DNA of 64,000 bases from M3007 sp041392625 (GTDB lineage: Bacteria > Bacteroidota > Bacteroidia > Chitinophagales > Saprospiraceae), in contig JAWKLR010000008.1 in NCBI GenBank assembly GCA_041392625.1, positions 1 to 64,000 on the forward strand, in the 5' to 3' direction. The position numbers and the translations under genes were made by a program. The notes under the pieces were generated by a model that worked only from the letters and a program-made list of their open reading frames with translations, ran no database searches and was not told the DNA's origin. Every line of letters begins with the position of its first letter. The first letter of the stretch is position 1. Of the stretch, positions 43,033 through 50,949 are shown piece by piece.

Positions 43033-44550
43033 ATGGCTAATATCGGTCGTATCAAGCAAATTATCGGTGCTGTTGTCGATGTCGACTTCGGCGGCAAAGA
43101 CAGTCACCTGCCGGAAATTCTCAGTGCACTTGAACTGACACGCCCAGACGGGACTGTCCTGGTTCTTGAGGTACAGCGTCACCTGGGAGAAGATAGTGTA
43201 CGTACAATTTCAATGGACTCCACAGACGGTCTTACCCGTGGGATGGAGGTTGTTGATACAGGCTTACCTATCTCTATGCCTGTTGGTGAATCTATCCGGG
43301 GTCGTCTTTTCAACGTAGTAGGTCAGCCAATCGACGGTTTGCCTGTAGTTGAAAAGGGTAAAGACGCATACTCCATTCACCGCAAGCCACCTACCTACGA
43401 AGAACTTTCCACTGAACGGGAAGTACTTTACACAGGTATTAAGGTAATTGACTTGATCGAGCCTTATGCAAAAGGTGGTAAAATTGGTCTTTTCGGTGGT
43501 GCCGGTGTAGGTAAAACCGTATTGATCCAGGAGTTGATCAACAACATTGCAAAAGCATACGAAGGGGTTTCTGTATTCGCCGGTGTAGGTGAGCGTACCC
43601 GTGAAGGTAATGACCTGATGCGCGAGATGATCGAAGCAGGCATTATGAAATATGGTGAAGGCTTCCTCAAAAGCATGGAAGAAGGTGGTTGGGACCTTGA
43701 CAAAGTTGACATGAACGAGTTGAAAGACTCTAAAGCAACCTTCGTTTTCGGTCAGATGAACGAGCCTCCCGGAGCACGTGCCCGTGTAGCACTTTCAGGT
43801 TTGACCATCGCTGAGTATTTCCGCGACGGCGATTTGAGTGACCCTGCCGGTGGCCGTGACATTCTTTTCTTCGTAGATAACATTTTCCGTTTCACGCAGG
43901 CTGGTTCTGAGGTATCTGCATTGCTTGGCCGTATGCCATCAGCGGTAGGTTACCAACCAACCCTCGCTACTGAAATGGGTGTGATGCAGGAACGTATTAC
44001 TTCTACCAAGCGTGGTTCTATTACATCTGTACAGGCTGTTTATGTACCTGCGGATGACTTGACTGACCCTGCGCCTGCAACAACATTTGCTCACTTGGAT
44101 GCAACTACGGTACTTAGCCGTAAAATTGCTTCCCTTGGTATCTACCCTGCGGTAGACCCATTGGATTCAACTTCTCGTATCCTTGATCCAAAAATTATTG
44201 GTGACGAACACTACAACTGTGCTCAGCGAGTGAAGCAAATCCTCCAGCGCTACAACGAATTGCAGGATATCATCGCGATTCTGGGTATGGAAGAACTTTC
44301 TGACGACGACAAACTGGTTGTACAGCGCGCACGTCGTGTACAGCGTTTCTTGTCTCAGCCTTTCCACGTTGCAGAACAATTTACAGGCCTCAAAGGAGTA
44401 CTGGTACCAATCGAAGAAACCATCCGTGGTTTCAACATGATCATGGACGGTGAACTGGATGAATATCCAGAAGCAGCGTTCAACCTTGTTGGTACCATCG
44501 ATGATGCCATTGAAAAAGGTAAAAAGATGTTGGCTGAAGCCGCTGAATAA
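43033..44550 (+). CDS. atpD: F1F0 ATP synthase subunit beta
   Basis: The 505-residue catalytic subunit starts MANIGRIKQIIGAVVDVDF. A longer in-frame opening from 42964 is possible, but ATG 43033 fits the family. P-loop GGAGVGKT lies at residues 155-162, GERTREGND and the catalytic-site FVDNIFRFTQAGSEVSALLGRMPSAVGYQPTLATEMG region follow, and the DELSEED-like segment is MEELSDDDK. It synthesises ATP at the inner membrane. It is paired only with atpC here, so the rest of the synthase is encoded elsewhere, the arrangement usual in Bacteroidota. Confidence 0.97.
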   Translation: MANIGRIKQIIGAVVDVDFGGKDSHLPEILSALELTRPDGTVLVLEVQRHLGEDSVRTISMDSTDGLTRGMEVVDTGLPISMPVGESIRGRLFNVVGQPIDGLPVVEKGKDAYSIHRKPPTYEELSTEREVLYTGIKVIDLIEPYAKGGKIGLFGGAGVGKTVLIQELINNIAKAYEGVSVFAGVGERTREGNDLMREMIEAGIMKYGEGFLKSMEEGGWDLDKVDMNELKDSKATFVFGQMNEPPGARARVALSGLTIAEYFRDGDLSDPAGGRDILFFVDNIFRFTQAGSEVSALLGRMPSAVGYQPTLATEMGVMQERITSTKRGSITSVQAVYVPADDLTDPAPATTFAHLDATTVLSRKIASLGIYPAVDPLDSTSRILDPKIIGDEHYNCAQRVKQILQRYNELQDIIAILGMEELSDDDKLVVQRARRVQRFLSQPFHVAEQFTGLKGVLVPIEETIRGFNMIMDGELDEYPEAAFNLVGTIDDAIEKGKKMLAEAAE

Positions 44551-44602
44551 TCAGTTTGCAACTCAGTCCTCTTTTTTATTAACAACCTGAATTTTTGAAC
44601 TT

Positions 44603-44851
44603 ATGAACCTTATCATCTTGTCGCCTGAGCGTGAAATTTTTTCCGGCCCGGTAAAATCGGTTAAAGTGCCCGGTAGCAACGGTTCTTTTGAAATGCTGGA
44701 AAACCACGCAGCCATTGTTTCCTCTTTGGATAAAGGCGATGTGCGTGTTGTTCGGGAAAATGGTGAACAACTGGTTTTTAAAGTAGAAGGCGGATTTGTT
44801 GAAATGCTCAACAACGAAGTCTCTCTTCTGGTATCCAAAGTTTTAGACTAA
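44603..44851 (+). CDS. atpC: F1F0 ATP synthase subunit epsilon, short form
   Basis: The 82-residue protein corresponds to the N-terminal beta-sandwich domain of subunit epsilon (MNLIILSPEREIFSGPVKSVKVPG, VVSSLDKGDVRV-type strands, GGFVEMLNNEVSLLV). The C-terminal two-helix regulatory domain of the roughly 135-residue E. coli protein is missing, so ATP-hydrolysis inhibition by its extended helices cannot occur in that form. It lies 52 bp after atpD, with a terminator 39 bp downstream. Confidence 0.93.
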   Translation: MNLIILSPEREIFSGPVKSVKVPGSNGSFEMLENHAAIVSSLDKGDVRVVRENGEQLVFKVEGGFVEMLNNEVSLLVSKVLD

Positions 44852-44889
44852 GACGATCCCATCTGCCGAAAGGCAGTGTGAATACAAAT

Positions 44890-44924
44890 CCCCTCTGCAT
44901 CACGTTGTGCGGAGGGGGTTTTTT
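44890..44924 (+). terminator. Terminator of atpDC
   Basis: CCCCTCTGCA (44890-44899) pairs with TGTGCGGAGGGG (44906-44917, imperfect in the upper stem) followed by TTTTTT. It separates atpDC from the convergent aldehyde dehydrogenase. Confidence 0.85.
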
Positions 44925-44949
44925 GTGTTCAAAACCAATGTGTCGAACC

Positions 44950-45489
44950 TTATATCCACCGACTCAACACCCGAATGAGCAATTTAAACATGCGACCTTT
45001 ATAAGGCGGTAAAAAGAACCAGGTACTTCCAAACCATCGGTTCTGATGCGTCACACTGCGTTGGTTGGAAAATTCCAGAAAGCCAAAATGCCCGTGACTG
45101 TACCCGATCCCACTATTGTTGCTGCCACCAAAGGGAAGGTTGGGGTTGAAAAAGTGCAGCATACAATCATTTACACACACACCACCACCTCTGGTTTCCC
45201 GGATATAGTAATTGGTTCGTTTTTTATCCGTACAAAAAATGTACATCGCCAACGGCTTGGGATGAGCCCGAACATAGTCAACCACTTCCTCAGGTTGCCG
45301 AAATGTTTTTATAGGCAGAATTGGTGCAAAGATTTCTTCCTGCATCACGCGCTTCCTGAGGCACATTTGATAATACTGCCAAATCAAAAAAGCGGCTGTC
45401 CCGATCCGTTGTTCCTCCAAACTCCAGTTTGGATCCATGCTCCAGGGCATCCTGCAACAGGGCCTGGGTATGGGAAAAATGCCGTTCAT
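44950..45489 (-). CDS. Aldehyde dehydrogenase (class 3 type), C-terminal part of a frameshifted gene
   Basis: The frame carries the C-terminal third of an ALDH3-like enzyme in register from about 45347 down: RVMQEEIFAPILPIKTF, HPKPLAMYIFC, RGGGVCVND and NPNLPFGGSNNSGIG. Residues before RVMQEE are out of register. It continues the enzyme starting at 46381 after a one-base loss near 45346-45352. The extreme C-terminus (FFLPPYKGRMFKLLIRVLSRWI region) is basic and hydrophobic and could attach the protein to the membrane, as in fatty aldehyde dehydrogenases. Confidence 0.85.
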   Translation of the reverse strand: MNGIFPIPRPCCRMPWSMDPNWSLEEQRIGTAAFLIWQYYQMCLRKRVMQEEIFAPILPIKTFRQPEEVVDYVRAHPKPLAMYIFCTDKKRTNYYIRETRGGGVCVNDCMLHFFNPNLPFGGSNNSGIGYSHGHFGFLEFSNQRSVTHQNRWFGSTWFFLPPYKGRMFKLLIRVLSRWI

Positions 45490-46381
45490 GTACTAAGTGA
45501 CTCAGTTCCGGGTTTTCAGACCGGGCAGTGGCGTCTCCGCCGTAGTACTGCTTGTATTTTTCCTGCATCTTTTCCACCAGTGCATCTTTAACATCCTCAT
45601 GCACCAATATATAATCACAGGAAAGGCATACCTGCCCGGCATTTAAGCTTTTATACCACATGATTCTGGAAGCAGCCCGATCCAAATCGGCAGAGCGATC
45701 TACAATGACAGGACTTTTCCCTCCCAGCTCCAGCGTCACAGATGCAAGATGCTGGGCTGCGGCACGCATAACAGATTTTCCAACCGTTGGGCCCCCGGTG
45801 AAAAAGATGTGATTAAAGGGTAGGTCCAACAAGGCTTTGCTCACATCAACTCCGCCTTCAATGACGCATACTTCGTTGGAATCAAAACACTCCGATACGA
45901 TTTTGCGAATAAGCGCCGAACTGTGGGGCGTGTGCTCCGAAGGCTTTATCACCACCGTATTCCCAGCCGCAACAGCGCTCACCAATGGAATGAAACTCAG
46001 GTTAAACGGGAAGTTCCATGGCGAAATAATAAGACAAACACCTTTGGGTTCGTACCGAATTTCAGAACGGGTTGTGAATAAAGGCAAGCGCACCGGAACC
46101 GGCTTATGCTGGATCCAGTGCGACAGGTTCTTGATGGCGTGCCGAATCTCACTGTTTGTACATATCACCTCAGAAATGTCTACTTCCTCCGGCGATTTTC
46201 GAAAGTCATTCCACATGGCCTCACACATCGCGTCCCGGTTGCGGAGGATGGAATCGTGCAGCTTGCGCAGTTTTGCTTTGCGTGTTTTGGCAGTGCTCCG
46301 CGCTATTGTATACTGCGCAGATTTTAATTCAGCAAATGTCTTTTCTAAGACCTTCGTATCAATTTGAGTGGTTGTGCTCAC
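45290..46381 (-). CDS. Aldehyde dehydrogenase (class 3 type), N-terminal and central part of a frameshifted gene
   Basis: It starts with GTG at 46381 (MSTTTQIDTKV). NAD-binding and catalytic features of class 3 aldehyde dehydrogenases are present: ISPWNFPFNLSF, NTVVIKPSEHTP, FTGGPTVGKSVM, catalytic Glu in TLELGGKSPVIV and nucleophilic Cys in NAGQVCLSCDYILVH. After NVPQEAR (about 45352) the frame is wrong, and the real protein continues in the frame ending at 44950, giving about 477 residues. It oxidises aliphatic or aromatic aldehydes to acids; the substrate is unknown. No neighbour suggests a pathway. Confidence 0.87.
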   Translation of the reverse strand: MSTTTQIDTKVLEKTFAELKSAQYTIARSTAKTRKAKLRKLHDSILRNRDAMCEAMWNDFRKSPEEVDISEVICTNSEIRHAIKNLSHWIQHKPVPVRLPLFTTRSEIRYEPKGVCLIISPWNFPFNLSFIPLVSAVAAGNTVVIKPSEHTPHSSALIRKIVSECFDSNEVCVIEGGVDVSKALLDLPFNHIFFTGGPTVGKSVMRAAAQHLASVTLELGGKSPVIVDRSADLDRAASRIMWYKSLNAGQVCLSCDYILVHEDVKDALVEKMQEKYKQYYGGDATARSENPELSHLVHERHFSHTQALLQDALEHGSKLEFGGTTDRDSRFFDLAVLSNVPQEARDAGRNLCTNSAYKNISAT

Positions 46382-46848
46382 TACAATTTCCTATTTTGAA
46401 TCGTTCTTTGAATAAGTTGGGATTTACAGCCTGTTTGTATGGCTTCAAATCCACTTAAGAGGTACAACACAAGGTAAGCCGAATGTGTAAAAAATGAAAA
46501 CTTTGTATTAATTTGGCAAGTGTTGATAACTACTTAAAAAATATTTAGTGAAATGTAAAACAAGGAAGTTAAATTGGGAGTTATAAAATAAAGACTTAAG
46601 GAAGGACTACCTTCATATATTTGGTAATACCCTTTGAAACACCGTCTTCCTTCGAAATGAAAAAAGAATTCAAAATGCAAAAATGCTGGACCTGTTTTGA
46701 TTGACCACACGGCTTAAACGCGGAGTTGGGTGAAACCATTCAATGCCTTTTCGCCAGGCACAATCCAACACAATAGTTTATTTGCATTCGGAGCCTTCGC
46801 TCATTTCAACTCAAAAATTTAATCGTTAACCAAATAATTAGTTGTTGT
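46382..46848. other. Gene-free spacer between aldehyde dehydrogenase and hpf
   Basis: 467 bp, AT-rich, with no convincing frame on either strand, no terminator hairpin and no clear TTG/TAnnTTTG promoter. It must contain the two divergent promoters for the aldehyde dehydrogenase and hpf, but I cannot place them. Confidence 0.6.
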
Positions 46849-47166
46849 ATGAAAGTTAATGTGCAATCAGTGCATTTTTCCGCAGATGCAAAATTACTCG
46901 CTTACCTGGAACGCAAAATCAGCCGATTGAATCGCCTTTTTGACCGAATAGAGAATATTGAGGTCACCCTGAAACTTCAAGACACAGGCTCGAAAGTGCA
47001 GGAGAAAATAGTCGAAATCAAGCTGCATGTCCCAGGTGGCTGGTTGATGGATAAAAAAACTGGCAGAACATTTGAAACTGCTATCAATGCATCCATCGAC
47101 ACACTGAAGCGACAACTCAAGCGGCATAAAGAAAAGCAACGGGAACACCGAGGTGCCGTTGAATAG
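46849..47166 (+). CDS. hpf: Ribosome hibernation-promoting factor, short form (HPF/RaiA)
   Basis: The 105-residue protein has the beta-alpha-beta-beta-beta-alpha pattern of S30EA/RaiA proteins: MKVNVQSVHFSADAKLLAYLERKISRL, VEIKLHVPGGWLMDKKTGRTFETAINASIDTLKRQLKRHKEK. It binds the 30S decoding region and idles ribosomes in slow growth. It lacks the C-terminal dimerisation domain of long HPF. A strong terminator follows. Confidence 0.92.
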   Translation: MKVNVQSVHFSADAKLLAYLERKISRLNRLFDRIENIEVTLKLQDTGSKVQEKIVEIKLHVPGGWLMDKKTGRTFETAINASIDTLKRQLKRHKEKQREHRGAVE

Positions 47167-47190
47167 TAAGTGCCGACTGAATACATACCA

Positions 47191-47219
47191 GGCCCGCTCC
47201 CTCCGAGCGGGCCTTTTTT
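47191..47219 (+). terminator. Terminator of hpf
   Basis: GGCCCGCTC and GAGCGGGCC form a perfect 9-bp stem with a five-base loop, followed by six T. Confidence 0.95.
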
Positions 47220-47326
47220 ATACCCGGCCTTACTCGGATAGTTTAGGCAAATCCGCAATTTAGTAGTGCCCTTAACATTTCAATAAGACTTTCATTCGGA
47301 GAAGATTACTACATTCGCAATCAGGT

Positions 47327-47680
47327 ATGCCACAATCTGCTACATATCGACGCCTTTCCGGCCTGTTTTTGTTGCTTGTGCTCGGTCTCTTTGTAGGTGC
47401 CAAAGCACTGCATACACTTACAGAACACCATGAACATGCCGCGGTTCCTTCTTGCCTCGCTGCCAAGGAATCCGGAGATGTGCACATTCATTCCAGTGAG
47501 AATGGGGTGGAGGATTGTGATTTGTGCGCCTTTAACCTCACGGTTGATGCTATACCCGACTACAGTTTGCCGGTACCGCCTCTTGGTGGCTTCGCTGATC
47601 TGGATCAGATCGCACCTTCCGAGCCCTGTGTAAAAACCGCCTGCGACAGCATTGCTCCTCGCGGTCCCCCTGTCCTTTAA
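47327..47680 (+). CDS. Small His/Cys-containing exported protein of a metal-uptake locus
   Basis: The 117-residue protein has one N-terminal hydrophobic segment (residues 10-27) and then a His-rich region (HTLTEHHEHAA, HIHSSENGVEDCDLC) that could bind metal through His and the CDLC pair. The C-terminal 40 residues are Pro-rich. No family is recognised with confidence. It lies 214 bp upstream of a ZnuD-like receptor on the same strand. Small His-rich membrane proteins commonly precede such receptors in Bacteroidota, so a role in zinc or copper handling is inferred from context. Confidence 0.65.
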   Translation: MPQSATYRRLSGLFLLLVLGLFVGAKALHTLTEHHEHAAVPSCLAAKESGDVHIHSSENGVEDCDLCAFNLTVDAIPDYSLPVPPLGGFADLDQIAPSEPCVKTACDSIAPRGPPVL

Positions 47681-47894
47681 TTTTCCTACCTTTTTTCAAG
47701 CCCATGTGCTCTGTTTGTATAAAACGGAACGCAGTATGGGGTATGTTTTTAGTGTGCTCCTGACCATGCATACCGCAGGTCTGAACACCGAAACATTTGA
47801 GTTTTATCCACCTGTATTTCAGGGAAAATTTCTGTGTGCAGGAAGTACGTCAAGTGTTCGTGACTGAGGTCAGAGCCTTTCCGATTCATTTACA

Positions 47895-50213
47895 ATGAAA
47901 TACTTTTTATTCCGGTTGGTTTTAGGAACCATCCTGTTTGTAATTGCCGTTCCTGCCCAATCGCAGGAATGCGCTCATGTGTTGCGAGGGTATGTCTATG
48001 AGGCAGAAACCAATGCCCCGCTTCCATATGCTACCGTTTATGTTGAAGCCCTTCAACGAGGCACCATGACGGATGAAAATGGCTTTTTTTCGATTCCTGA
48101 TTTGTGCATGAACTCCCGATACAAGATGGAATTCAAGCACGTGGAATGTGTGCACCTTACCCAGGAAATAGATCTGGATAATAGGCAGCAGTATGATTTT
48201 TTTCTGCAACATGCCCACGTGCTGGATGAAGTGCAAATCCGCGCGCAGGCCCTTAGGCCAACAGCAGTAGAAGCCGAGTCGACAGTCGATGAGCGGGATC
48301 TGGATGCAACTAAAAATATCAACCTGGGTGCCGCCTTGAAAACTCTTCCCGGGGTGAATACCCTCAATACTGGTTCGAGTGTATCCAAACCAATTATCCA
48401 CGGTCTGCATTCCAACCGGATTGCAATCGTGAATAATTCTGTGCCGCTCGAAGGCCAGCAATGGGGGTCCGAGCATGCTCCGGAAATTGACCCAAATACT
48501 GCTGGTACCCTGCGTGTCGTCAAAGGTGCTGCTGCCGTGCGATATGGCGTAGGTGCCATGGCGGGAGCCGTCGTTTTGGAGCGTGCTGCCTTGCGGCAAA
48601 AGAAAGGCTGGGGTGGCACACTCACTACCGGTGGATTTAGCAACGGACGGCAACTCTATCTTTCCGGATCCACGGATTTTAAACAGGAAGAGAGCCCCTG
48701 GACATTCAGGCTTCAGGGAAGCTGGAAACGTGGAGGAAACCTCCATACTCCGGATTATTTTATGCAGAATACCGGATTGCATGAGGGCAATGCCTCCTTC
48801 CTTGCACAACGATCCGGAACACGGTGGCAGCATGAGTTTTTTGCAAGCACATTTAACCAAAAACTTGGTGTATTGCGTGCGGCACATGTCGGAAATTTGT
48901 CGGACTTGCAATTGGCAATAGATAGCCCGCTTCCCAGAAACAATACAGATGCTTTTAGCTATGCTGTTGAGCGGCCTTTTCAGCATGTTGAACACCAGAC
49001 CGCATGGGTGAAAAGCACGCTGAGAATTAACCCTACCTGGAAACTCTCTGCACAATATGCGTTTCAGTACAACCACCGCAGCGAATACGATGTGGTGCGT
49101 TCCTCCAATAACGATAGTCCCCAACTTGCATTTCAATTGTGGACCAACATGCTGGATCTTTCCCTGGAACACTTTCCTATTCGGAATTGGTCGGGCGGCA
49201 TCGGAGTGCAAGCCCTGCATCAACTAAATTTTGTCAGCCGGGGCGGATTTATTCCGGATTTTCAATCGGCAGGTGGCTCAATATGGGCAATGGAGCGGTG
49301 GCGCACCTTCTCAGTGCCCTGGGAGTTTGAAATTGGAGGGCGCTATGATTATAAACAAAGCCATGCCACGACGAGTGGTACCTTAAGCGACCTGGATCAA
49401 ACCGTGGAATTTGGCACCCTGGCAGGCTCTGTTGGGTTGCTGTACCGACATGGAAGTCATGGTAGAATCTCTGTGCATTCCGGTTTGGCTGTCCGTCCCC
49501 CATCCATCAATGAATTATTTGCCCGTGGTGTACATTTTGCCTCGGCCTCCTATGAGGAAGGCAATGCAGCCTTAGTTCCTGAACAGGCGTGGAACAACAG
49601 CCTGAGTGTTGAGTATACCGGAGAGCCAATTCAGTTTTCTTTCCAATTTTACCACAATCAAATCCGGGATTTTATTTTCCTGGAGCCACAAGCTGAGCCA
49701 GTTCTCACAGTGCGTGGGGCTTTCCCTGCCTACCAATATACTCAATCAGATGCCATCATGCAGGGGATAGATGCCCAATGCAAACTGCCTCTTCCGGCGG
49801 ATCTTTTCATTTCCTCAAAGGCAAGCATACTTAGGGGCAAATACCTGCTCGCTGGGACTGATGCATATGACTGGCTACCATTGCTTCCTTCTGACCGGTT
49901 TGAGCTTGGCCTGGGCTGGGATCATATGACGGCCTCGGACAATGAGTGGTTTGTCAAACTTTCGGCAAGTCATGTCGGCCAACAAACGCGTTATCAGGAA
50001 ACAGGGCTTCTGGCTGATCCGCCTCCGGGCTACACCCTTATAGCTCTACAAAGCACGTATGCATTCGAAGCATTCGAACAATCCTTCCAGATTGGACTGG
50101 ATGTTATGAACCTGACCAATACTGCCTACAGAGACTACCTGAATTTCTTCCGCTACTTTTCCGATGAACCCGGCCGAAATGTTGGCCTTCGTGTTCAGTG
50201 GAAGTTTAGCTAA
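47895..50213 (+). CDS. TonB-dependent receptor, ZnuD-like (metal uptake)
   Basis: The 772-residue outer membrane receptor has a signal peptide (to about AQSQE), a carboxypeptidase-regulatory-like domain at about 28-110 (GYVYEAETNAPLPYATVYV), a plug at about 125-230 and a 22-strand-type barrel ending in VQWKFS. The plug contains HGLHSNRIAIVNN and EGQQWGSEHAPEIDP, the characteristic segment of ZnuD-type zinc receptors, and RVVKGAAAVRYG. It probably imports zinc or a related metal. The lipoprotein gene at 50275 is likely co-transcribed (61 bp). Confidence 0.87.
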   Translation: MKYFLFRLVLGTILFVIAVPAQSQECAHVLRGYVYEAETNAPLPYATVYVEALQRGTMTDENGFFSIPDLCMNSRYKMEFKHVECVHLTQEIDLDNRQQYDFFLQHAHVLDEVQIRAQALRPTAVEAESTVDERDLDATKNINLGAALKTLPGVNTLNTGSSVSKPIIHGLHSNRIAIVNNSVPLEGQQWGSEHAPEIDPNTAGTLRVVKGAAAVRYGVGAMAGAVVLERAALRQKKGWGGTLTTGGFSNGRQLYLSGSTDFKQEESPWTFRLQGSWKRGGNLHTPDYFMQNTGLHEGNASFLAQRSGTRWQHEFFASTFNQKLGVLRAAHVGNLSDLQLAIDSPLPRNNTDAFSYAVERPFQHVEHQTAWVKSTLRINPTWKLSAQYAFQYNHRSEYDVVRSSNNDSPQLAFQLWTNMLDLSLEHFPIRNWSGGIGVQALHQLNFVSRGGFIPDFQSAGGSIWAMERWRTFSVPWEFEIGGRYDYKQSHATTSGTLSDLDQTVEFGTLAGSVGLLYRHGSHGRISVHSGLAVRPPSINELFARGVHFASASYEEGNAALVPEQAWNNSLSVEYTGEPIQFSFQFYHNQIRDFIFLEPQAEPVLTVRGAFPAYQYTQSDAIMQGIDAQCKLPLPADLFISSKASILRGKYLLAGTDAYDWLPLLPSDRFELGLGWDHMTASDNEWFVKLSASHVGQQTRYQETGLLADPPPGYTLIALQSTYAFEAFEQSFQIGLDVMNLTNTAYRDYLNFFRYFSDEPGRNVGLRVQWKFS

Positions 50214-50274
50214 TCAAACGATAATTCAATCTAACCAAAAATAAATCTAAATCATTTTTTAAAATTAGTATACC

Positions 50275-50817
50275 ATGACTAAAACAGTTCGATTTCTCAG
50301 TCTTGTAAGTTTAGTTGTACTCGCTTTGGTTTTTTCAAACTGCAAAAAAAGTACCGACACACAAACCGAACTTATCACCGACGTCGAGTTGCGTTTTACC
50401 CATGCATCCGGGTTTGACCAAACGTTTACCTGGAGTGATCCGGACGGGGATGGGGGGAATGCCCCGGTAATTGATGATATTGTATTGCCTGTTAGCCTGG
50501 ATTCGTTGCATTGTTCGATTCAAATATGGGACCGCAGCAAGACACCGGCAGTAAACATCACTGAGGAAATCTTACAGGAAGCAGACGATCATTTGTTTGT
50601 TTTTAACATAGACCTCAATGCCAATGTACTCATCGTTTATGCTGATGCGGATACTCAAGGCAATTCATTGGGATTGAAAACAAATTGGATAACCCCTCAG
50701 GCAGGCACAACCACTCTGCGTCTGGTTTTGTACCATGAGCCAACAAATAAATCGAATTTCCTCGACCCGGGAGGGGAGGTGGATGTAGATGTTAGCTTCC
50801 CATTGATTATCCAATAG
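50275..50817 (+). CDS. Lipoprotein linked to the ZnuD-like receptor
   Basis: The 180-residue protein has a lipobox ending FSNC (Cys about 22). A single beta-rich domain follows, with WSDPDGDGG and YADADTQGN acidic turns and the C-terminus VDVDVSFPLIIQ. It matches a group of Bacteroidota lipoproteins found next to TonB-dependent metal receptors; I do not know an established function. It may be a surface metal-binding partner of the receptor. A terminator follows at 50846. Confidence 0.7.
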   Translation: MTKTVRFLSLVSLVVLALVFSNCKKSTDTQTELITDVELRFTHASGFDQTFTWSDPDGDGGNAPVIDDIVLPVSLDSLHCSIQIWDRSKTPAVNITEEILQEADDHLFVFNIDLNANVLIVYADADTQGNSLGLKTNWITPQAGTTTLRLVLYHEPTNKSNFLDPGGEVDVDVSFPLIIQ

Positions 50818-50845
50818 ATTCTGAGTCGATATCAGGAGTCAACAA

Positions 50846-50875
50846 GGTCCGGAACAAACATTCCGGGCCTTTTTT
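50846..50875 (+). terminator. Terminator after the receptor-lipoprotein pair
   Basis: GGTCCGGAA pairs with TTCCGGGCC (one G-T pair) around a six-base loop, followed by TTTTTT. Confidence 0.9.
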
Positions 50876-50884
50876 GTTGTGCAC

Positions 50885-50915
50885 TTGCGCCAATATGTAC
50901 TTTAAGTTACCTTTG
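50885..50915 (+). promoter_or_regulatory. Bacteroidota-type promoter of the second receptor
   Basis: TTG (50885-50887) and TACCTTTG (50908-50915) are 20 bp apart, matching the -33/-7 consensus, and lie 34 bp upstream of the ATG at 50950, immediately after a terminator. The second receptor is therefore an independent transcript. Confidence 0.75.
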
Positions 50916-50949
50916 TCATTATTTTAGGTCAATCTAAAAATATATTTAA

